Of a stretch of DNA of 64,000 bases, positions 59,448 to 64,000 are shown piece after piece (within the stretch, counting starts at the first letter, position 1; the number at the start of each line of letters is the position of its first letter). The translations under genes were made by a program, and so were the position numbers. The stretch comes from Pseudoclavibacter sp. 13-3 (GTDB lineage: Bacteria > Actinomycetota > Actinomycetes > Actinomycetales > Microbacteriaceae), in the NCBI RefSeq assembly GCF_021168475.1, contig NZ_JAJOZT010000002.1:248001-312000 (forward strand), in the 5' to 3' direction. Under the pieces are notes generated by a model that was not told where the DNA came from, ran no database searches, and worked only from the letters and a program-made list of their open reading frames with translations.

Positions 59448-60599
59448 ATGACCGCAAGCGCGCAGCACGCAGCAGATCGCCGACCCCAGGTCGCGCGGTC
59501 GAACGATGCTGCCGTCTCGCCTGAGGTCAGCGCCGAAGAGCGCATCGCCGAGCGCCGCTTCAGCGCGAGCCGCTTCGGCCTGTCGGTCAACGACGAGTTC
59601 GACGAGGCCGATGATGCGGCGGATGCCCCGCGCGAGACCGCGGCATCGGTCGCGCCCGCCTGGGACACCCTGCCGAGCGTCGCGGCGCCCACCCTCTCGC
59701 TCGAAGTCTTTCCGGCCCGGGGCGTGCCGCAGCTGCGGCGCAACGTCACCGCCGTGCGCAAGCTCCTGAAGCTCGGTCCCGACTTCGTCACGGTCACCTA
59801 TGGCGCGGCGGGCAGCCGTCAGGCCGGTACGAAAGAGCTGGTCACCTGGATCGCACAGTCAGGCGTGCCCACCTATGCGCACCTCACGTGTCAGGCCACA
59901 TCTCTGCGCGAACTCGACGAGACGATCGACGAGCTGCTCGAGGCCCGGGTCACCGGCATTCTCGCCCTGCGCGGTGACGCGCGAGACGACGGCAGCGGTC
60001 TGGTGCTGCCGCACGCCACCGATCTGATCACACGTGTTCGGCAGCGTGCCGAAGCAGCGGGGCAGCGCATCCGCATCGTCGTCGCGGCGTTCCCGACGGG
60101 GCATCCCGACAGCCGCGATCTGCGTGAAGACGCCGAGAACGTCGCACGAAAGCAGCAGGCCGGCGCCGACTTCGCGATCACCCAGCACTTCTTCGACGCC
60201 GAAGACTACACACGCTTTCTCGACCTGGTCGCCGCAACGGGTGCGACGCTGCCGATTGTTCCCGGTCTCACCCCCACGACCACGGTGCGCCGTCTCGAGC
60301 GCATCTCAGAACTCTCCGGGCTCACGCCCCCGCCTGCGCTCGCCGCAGCGCTCCAGGCCGCCCCGGACGCACAGACTCGCCGCGACATCGCGGTGCAGAA
60401 CACAGTTGAGCTGGCTGAGAAGCTGGCGCGAGCCGGAGCCCCGGGCATACAGCTGTTCACCATGAATGACGAGCCGACCGCGCTCAGGGTGTTCGACGCT
60501 CTCAGCACTTCGCCTGCAGGCGCGCTCGGCCAGAACACAGGAAGAGAACCATGGCTACTCAACACACAGGGGCCGGCCTTGAAGGCGGCACTGCACTAG
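59448..60599 (+). CDS. metF: Methylenetetrahydrofolate reductase
   Basis: A 383-residue MetF that reduces 5,10-methylene-THF to 5-methyl-THF with FAD. The barrel starts at TLSLEVFPARG (about 82-92) and continues with FVTVTYGAAGS, YAHLTCQA, LALRGDARDD and ADFAITQHFFDAEDY. The roughly 80-residue N-terminal Ala/Glu/Arg-rich extension is longer than in typical 300-residue MetF proteins. No Shine-Dalgarno is seen; TACGAT ends 9 nt before the ATG, so the mRNA leader is very short or absent. The 3' end overlaps metE by 49 nt. Confidence 0.92.
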   Translation: MTASAQHAADRRPQVARSNDAAVSPEVSAEERIAERRFSASRFGLSVNDEFDEADDAADAPRETAASVAPAWDTLPSVAAPTLSLEVFPARGVPQLRRNVTAVRKLLKLGPDFVTVTYGAAGSRQAGTKELVTWIAQSGVPTYAHLTCQATSLRELDETIDELLEARVTGILALRGDARDDGSGLVLPHATDLITRVRQRAEAAGQRIRIVVAAFPTGHPDSRDLREDAENVARKQQAGADFAITQHFFDAEDYTRFLDLVAATGATLPIVPGLTPTTTVRRLERISELSGLTPPPALAAALQAAPDAQTRRDIAVQNTVELAEKLARAGAPGIQLFTMNDEPTALRVFDALSTSPAGALGQNTGREPWLLNTQGPALKAALH

Positions 60600-62899
60600 G
60601 CTACCCGCGCATCGGGCGCAGCCGACAGCTCAAGAAGGCGCTCGAGCGCTACTGGAGCGGCCGCATCGAGGCTCAGGAGCTCGCCGAGACGGCAGCAGAG
60701 ATCCGCGCGACCAACTGGCGCCGTCTGCACGACCTCGGGTTCGAAGCGCACAACGCCAGCATTCCCAGCGACTTCTCGTACTACGACCAGGTGCTCGACG
60801 CCACCGTGCTCGTCGGCGCCCTGCCCAAGCGCTTCGACCAGTGGGTCGACGAAGACGGCAGTCTGAGCCTCGACGGGTACTTCGCCGCAGCCCGCGGCGT
60901 CGACCGCGTGCAGCCGCTCGAGATGACCAAGTGGTTCGACACCAACTACCACTACCTCGTGCCCGAGATCGGGCCCGACACGACTTTTCGCCAGGGCAGC
61001 GACCAGCCGGCTCTGCTCTTCGCCGAGGCGCTCTCGCACGGCTTCGTGACTCGCCCGGTCATCGTCGGCCCGGTCACGCTGCTGGCGTTGGCGAAGCCGA
61101 CGGCCGATGCGCCTGAGGGCTTCGACCCGCTCGACCGCCTCGACGACCTGCTGCCGGTCTACGCCGAGGTGCTCGCCGGCCTCGCCGAGCTCGACGCGCC
61201 CTGGGTGCAGCTCGACGAGTCGGCCCTGGTCAGCGAGCTGCTGCCCAGCGACCGCCCGAAGCTCATCGCCGCAGCGAAACACGCCTACGACGTGCTCGGC
61301 GCGCTCGAGAATCGCCCGCAGATTCTCGCCCAGGCGTCGTATGCCGCTCTCGATGAGGCACTGCCCGCACTGGCCGAGGCCCCGATCGAGGGCGTCGCGC
61401 TCGACCTGGTCGAAGGCGGCGTGCCTGCCGCCGACGCCCCCGGCGTGACCGGGCTGCGAGACAAGGTCGTGGTCGCAGGTGTGATCAACGGTCACAACAT
61501 CTGGCGTGCCGATCTGGATGCCGCGCTTGCGAAGCTCGAGGAGCTGCGCCCGTTGGCCGGCAGGGTCGTGGCCTCGAGCTCGACGTCGCTGTTCCACGTG
61601 CCGCACACGCTCGACGACGAGTCGAAGCTCGGCGACGAGCTGCGCTCCTGGCTGGCCTTCGCCGCCGAGAAGGTCGTCGAGATCGTCACGCTCGCACGCG
61701 CCTACGACGGCGACAAGGCCGGGGTGCAGGCAGCGTTCGACGAAGCGGCTGCCGCCCTTGCATCCCGCGCTCAGCATGCCGGAGTGCACCGCCCCGAGGT
61801 GGGTGCGCGCATCTCTGCCCTCACCGACGCCGACTTCTCGCGCACGCCGTATGCCGAGCGCGCCAAGGTGCAGCAGGCCGAGCTCGGCCTGCCGCTGCTG
61901 CCGACGACCACCATCGGGTCGTTCCCGCAGACGCCTGAGATTCGTCGCACGCGCTCGCAGTTCACGAAGGGCGAGATCGACGAGGCCGCCTACAACGAGC
62001 AGATCAAGGGCCATATCGCCGATGTCGTGAGGCTGCAGGAAGAGATCGGGCTGGACGTACTCGTGCACGGTGAGGCCGAGCGCAACGACATGGTGCAGTA
62101 CTTCGCCGAGAACTTCGAGGGCTTCGACGTCACCGAGAACGGCTGGGTGCAGTCGTATGGCTCACGCTGCACGCGACCGAGCATCCTCTGGGGCGACGTC
62201 GTGCGCCCGAAGCCGTTCACGGTCGAGTGGATCAGCTATGCGCAGTCGCTCACCGAGAAGCAGGTCAAGGGCATGCTCACCGGCCCGGTGACGATTCTGG
62301 CCTGGTCATTCGTGCGCGACGATCAGCCGAAGGGCGTCACCGCTGACCAAGTCGCCCTGGCACTGCGCGACGAGATCGCCGACCTCGAGGCCGCAGGCAT
62401 CGACATCGTGCAGGTCGACGAGCCGGCCATCCGTGAGCTGCTGCCGTTGAAGCGCGCCGACCACGCCGACTACCTCAAATGGTCGGTCGGGTCGTTCCGC
62501 CTCGCGACCGCCGGCGCTGCCGACCGCACGCAGATCCACACCCACCTCTGCTACTCGGAGTTCGGGCAGGTCATCGACGCCGTCGACGGGCTCGACGCCG
62601 ACGTGACCTCGGTTGAGGCAGAGCGTTCGAAGATGGACATCGTGCGCGACATCAAGGCAGCGGGCTTCAGCCGCGGGGTCGGCCCGGGCGTCTATGACAT
62701 CCACTCGCCGCGTGTGCCCACAGAGACCGACATCGAGGGTCTGCTCGACATCGCGCTCGAGTCGATTCCCGACCAGCTGCTGTGGGTCAACCCCGACTGC
62801 GGGCTGAAGACGCGCCGCTACGAAGAGGTCGTGCCGGCGCTGACCGACATGGTCGCCGCAGCCCGTGCCGAGCGCGAGAAGCTCGGCGTCGAGGCCTGA
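60551..62899 (+). CDS. metE: Cobalamin-independent methionine synthase
   Basis: A 782-residue MetE, normal family length. N-terminal LGYPRIGRSRQLKKALERYW and folate/homocysteine-binding blocks are present. The catalytic zinc ligands are in THLCYSEF (His, Cys), the upstream VHGEAERNDMVQYF region and NPDCGLKTR (Cys). It transfers the methyl group of 5-methyl-THF-polyglutamate, made by MetF, to homocysteine. AGGAAGAG precedes the ATG inside metF. MetE uses zinc, notable given the zinc-starvation genes in the window. Confidence 0.96.
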   Translation: MATQHTGAGLEGGTALGYPRIGRSRQLKKALERYWSGRIEAQELAETAAEIRATNWRRLHDLGFEAHNASIPSDFSYYDQVLDATVLVGALPKRFDQWVDEDGSLSLDGYFAAARGVDRVQPLEMTKWFDTNYHYLVPEIGPDTTFRQGSDQPALLFAEALSHGFVTRPVIVGPVTLLALAKPTADAPEGFDPLDRLDDLLPVYAEVLAGLAELDAPWVQLDESALVSELLPSDRPKLIAAAKHAYDVLGALENRPQILAQASYAALDEALPALAEAPIEGVALDLVEGGVPAADAPGVTGLRDKVVVAGVINGHNIWRADLDAALAKLEELRPLAGRVVASSSTSLFHVPHTLDDESKLGDELRSWLAFAAEKVVEIVTLARAYDGDKAGVQAAFDEAAAALASRAQHAGVHRPEVGARISALTDADFSRTPYAERAKVQQAELGLPLLPTTTIGSFPQTPEIRRTRSQFTKGEIDEAAYNEQIKGHIADVVRLQEEIGLDVLVHGEAERNDMVQYFAENFEGFDVTENGWVQSYGSRCTRPSILWGDVVRPKPFTVEWISYAQSLTEKQVKGMLTGPVTILAWSFVRDDQPKGVTADQVALALRDEIADLEAAGIDIVQVDEPAIRELLPLKRADHADYLKWSVGSFRLATAGAADRTQIHTHLCYSEFGQVIDAVDGLDADVTSVEAERSKMDIVRDIKAAGFSRGVGPGVYDIHSPRVPTETDIEGLLDIALESIPDQLLWVNPDCGLKTRRYEEVVPALTDMVAAARAEREKLGVEA

Positions 62900-62931
62900 A
62901 CGTCGGCCGGCCGTCTGATGGGCTGAGATGA

Positions 62932-62974
62932 ACGCAGGGCCGCGGCCCCCGAAGGTGGGGTCGCGGCCCTGCGT
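62932..62974. terminator. Bidirectional terminator between metE and the DUF2510 gene
   Basis: Arms 62932-62944 and 62962-62974 form a perfect 13-bp stem (ACGCAGGGCCGCG and its complement) with further CCCC/GGGG pairing inside. It lies about 30 nt past metE and about 50 nt past the convergent gene. Confidence 0.88.
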
Positions 62975-63022
62975 GTCTGTGTCTGGCGGATGCGGCGGGG
63001 CGTCAGCCCTGCGGACCTGCAG

Positions 63023-63820
63023 TCAGATGCTGGTGCCGAGGCGGGACGTCCCCGTTTCAGAGCTTGAGCCCGAGCCCGAGCCGCTGCCGTACTGGCCCAG
63101 GTCTCCGAGGTCTCCCAAGTCTCCGTACTGCTCGTTGAGATCTTTCAACTGCTTGCCCAGGTCGCCCAGTCCCGGCACGTCGACCTTCATATTGCTGGTG
63201 TCGATGCCCGAGATCTTCCAGCTGCCGCCCTCTTTGATCAGCTTGTAGTCGTAGGTGCCCGAGACGGTGACCTTCGAGAGGCCAGAGCCCGACTCGCCGT
63301 CGATGGTGTAGGTCACCGTCGCCGAGTCTCCGGTGATGCTCTCAGACGAGAAGTCGTTCGAGACCTTCAAACCGTCAGTGCCGTCAGTGCCGTCAGCGCT
63401 GGTGCTGCCGCCCAAGCCGCTCGGCAGCTTGCCGATCTGGCTGCAGCCGGTCTTGACCTGCGAGGCCATCGACGAGGTGTAGTACTTGGCCGCGCTGTCG
63501 CAGTCACCAGATGCCGCAGCGGCGATGGCATTCGCGACGACCTCTTTCGGGCCGCTCGCCGCGCTGCCGACCAGCGCGAAGAGCCCCACTCCCACACCGG
63601 CCAACACCACGACGGCCGCCACGACGATGCCGATGATCAGACCCGTCTTGCTCTTGCGGGGCACGGGCGCCCCGTAACCGGGCACCCCGGCCTGCTGGTC
63701 GGGCGCGGTGTGATCGGTCCACTGTGTGCCGTCCCACCAGCGCAGTCGGCCGGTCTGAGACGGGTCGGGATACCAGTTCGCCGGTGGAGTCGTCGGATTC
63801 TCAGGGGGAACGGAACTCAT
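63023..63820 (-). CDS. DUF2510 membrane protein with extracytoplasmic DUF4878-like domain
   Basis: A 265-residue protein. The N-terminal DUF2510 motif NWYPDPSQTGRLRWWDGTQWTDH (about 14-36) is a short Trp-rich module common in actinomycetes. One transmembrane helix (about 60-85) is followed by an extracytoplasmic domain with two Cys and the NTF2-like pattern ending GGSWKISGIDTS. The tail has imperfect GDLGDLGQYGSGSGSG repeats. The function is unknown. The start at 63820 follows AAGGAT; TACACT (complement of 63876-63881) is a possible -10. Confidence 0.82.
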   Translation of the reverse strand: MSSVPPENPTTPPANWYPDPSQTGRLRWWDGTQWTDHTAPDQQAGVPGYGAPVPRKSKTGLIIGIVVAAVVVLAGVGVGLFALVGSAASGPKEVVANAIAAAASGDCDSAAKYYTSSMASQVKTGCSQIGKLPSGLGGSTSADGTDGTDGLKVSNDFSSESITGDSATVTYTIDGESGSGLSKVTVSGTYDYKLIKEGGSWKISGIDTSNMKVDVPGLGDLGKQLKDLNEQYGDLGDLGDLGQYGSGSGSGSSSETGTSRLGTSI

Positions 63821-64000
63821 CGTGATCCTTCTCATCTGGCGAACGGGGCGGACGGCATAAGCGTCACTGGGGCACAGTGTATCGAAGGAGGGCGGTCTGA
63901 CGGGCATCGCATATGACTGCATTCCTGCGCTACGGCACTCGGAACGGTCATACTGAAAGCAGCACCGTGCCGGTCTGATCGGAGCGATCAGTCTGTGACA
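63821..64000. other. Upstream region at the window end
   Basis: Apart from a likely minus-strand -10 (63876-63881) for the DUF2510 gene I see no feature in these 180 bp. Confidence 0.5.

Overview
The window is a high-GC chromosomal segment of an actinomycete, most probably a Micrococcales-type organism. The evidence is the GC-rich third codon positions, frequent GTG/TTG starts, perfect-stem terminators without T tracts, PhoP-type and Zur-type operators, and the gluABCD, bkdABC and rpmB-rpmG-rpsN gene orders. The genus cannot be fixed from sequence alone. I see no phage, insertion sequence or CRISPR array.

Region 1 (1-8.9 kb): an ornithine-cyclodeaminase-family gene, then a minus-strand operon related to Bacillus ycsFGI-kipIA. 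It holds an Nramp-like transporter, PxpA, a DUF1445 protein, a fused KipI-KipA (PxpB-PxpC) and a biotin carboxylase-BCCP. A divergent FadR/GntR regulator has a perfect-consensus operator next to it. The set suggests ATP-dependent 5-oxoproline (or other lactam) use, with parts resembling a split urea carboxylase. Region 2 (8.9-22.8 kb): purB, then polyamine/amine catabolism (putrescine oxidase, universal stress protein, APC permease, zinc alcohol dehydrogenase, class III aminotransferase, succinate-semialdehyde-type dehydrogenase, Lrp regulator), a second aminotransferase, a second Lrp regulator and an MFS transporter. Region 3 (22.9-31.3 kb): a HisC-like aminotransferase with a branched-chain 2-oxoacid dehydrogenase complex, then the gluABCD glutamate-type ABC transporter.

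Region 4 (31.3-40.8 kb): zinc-starvation genes. These are a Cys-free L36, an orphan ECF S-component, a permease/TIGR03943 pair, a membrane-anchored protein of unknown function, a ZnuABC-type transporter with two permeases, and Zur. Two Zur-like boxes overlap promoters. The Cys-poor L28-L33-S14 operon at 49.5-50.3 kb belongs to the same response. Region 5 (40.8-49.3 kb): phosphonate use, consisting of a FAD oxidase, a phosphonatase-like HAD hydrolase and an alcohol dehydrogenase (the TIGR03364/TIGR03351/TIGR03366 trio), an EamA exporter behind a ykkC-class riboswitch, and phnD-phnC-phnE(fused). All three transcription units carry 11-nt-periodic PHO-box-like repeats upstream.

Region 6 (49.3-64 kb): ribosomal proteins, an HU-like protein, a CopD-CtaG fusion, a PIF1-like helicase, a Tat-exported polysaccharide deacetylase, a large multi-spanning membrane protein, tRNA-Gly, metF-metE and a DUF2510 membrane protein. 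Two control themes recur. Several genes start 6-7 nt after a -10 hexamer, implying leaderless mRNAs. All three ABC binding-protein genes (gluB, znuA, phnD) are followed by a hairpin before the next transporter gene.
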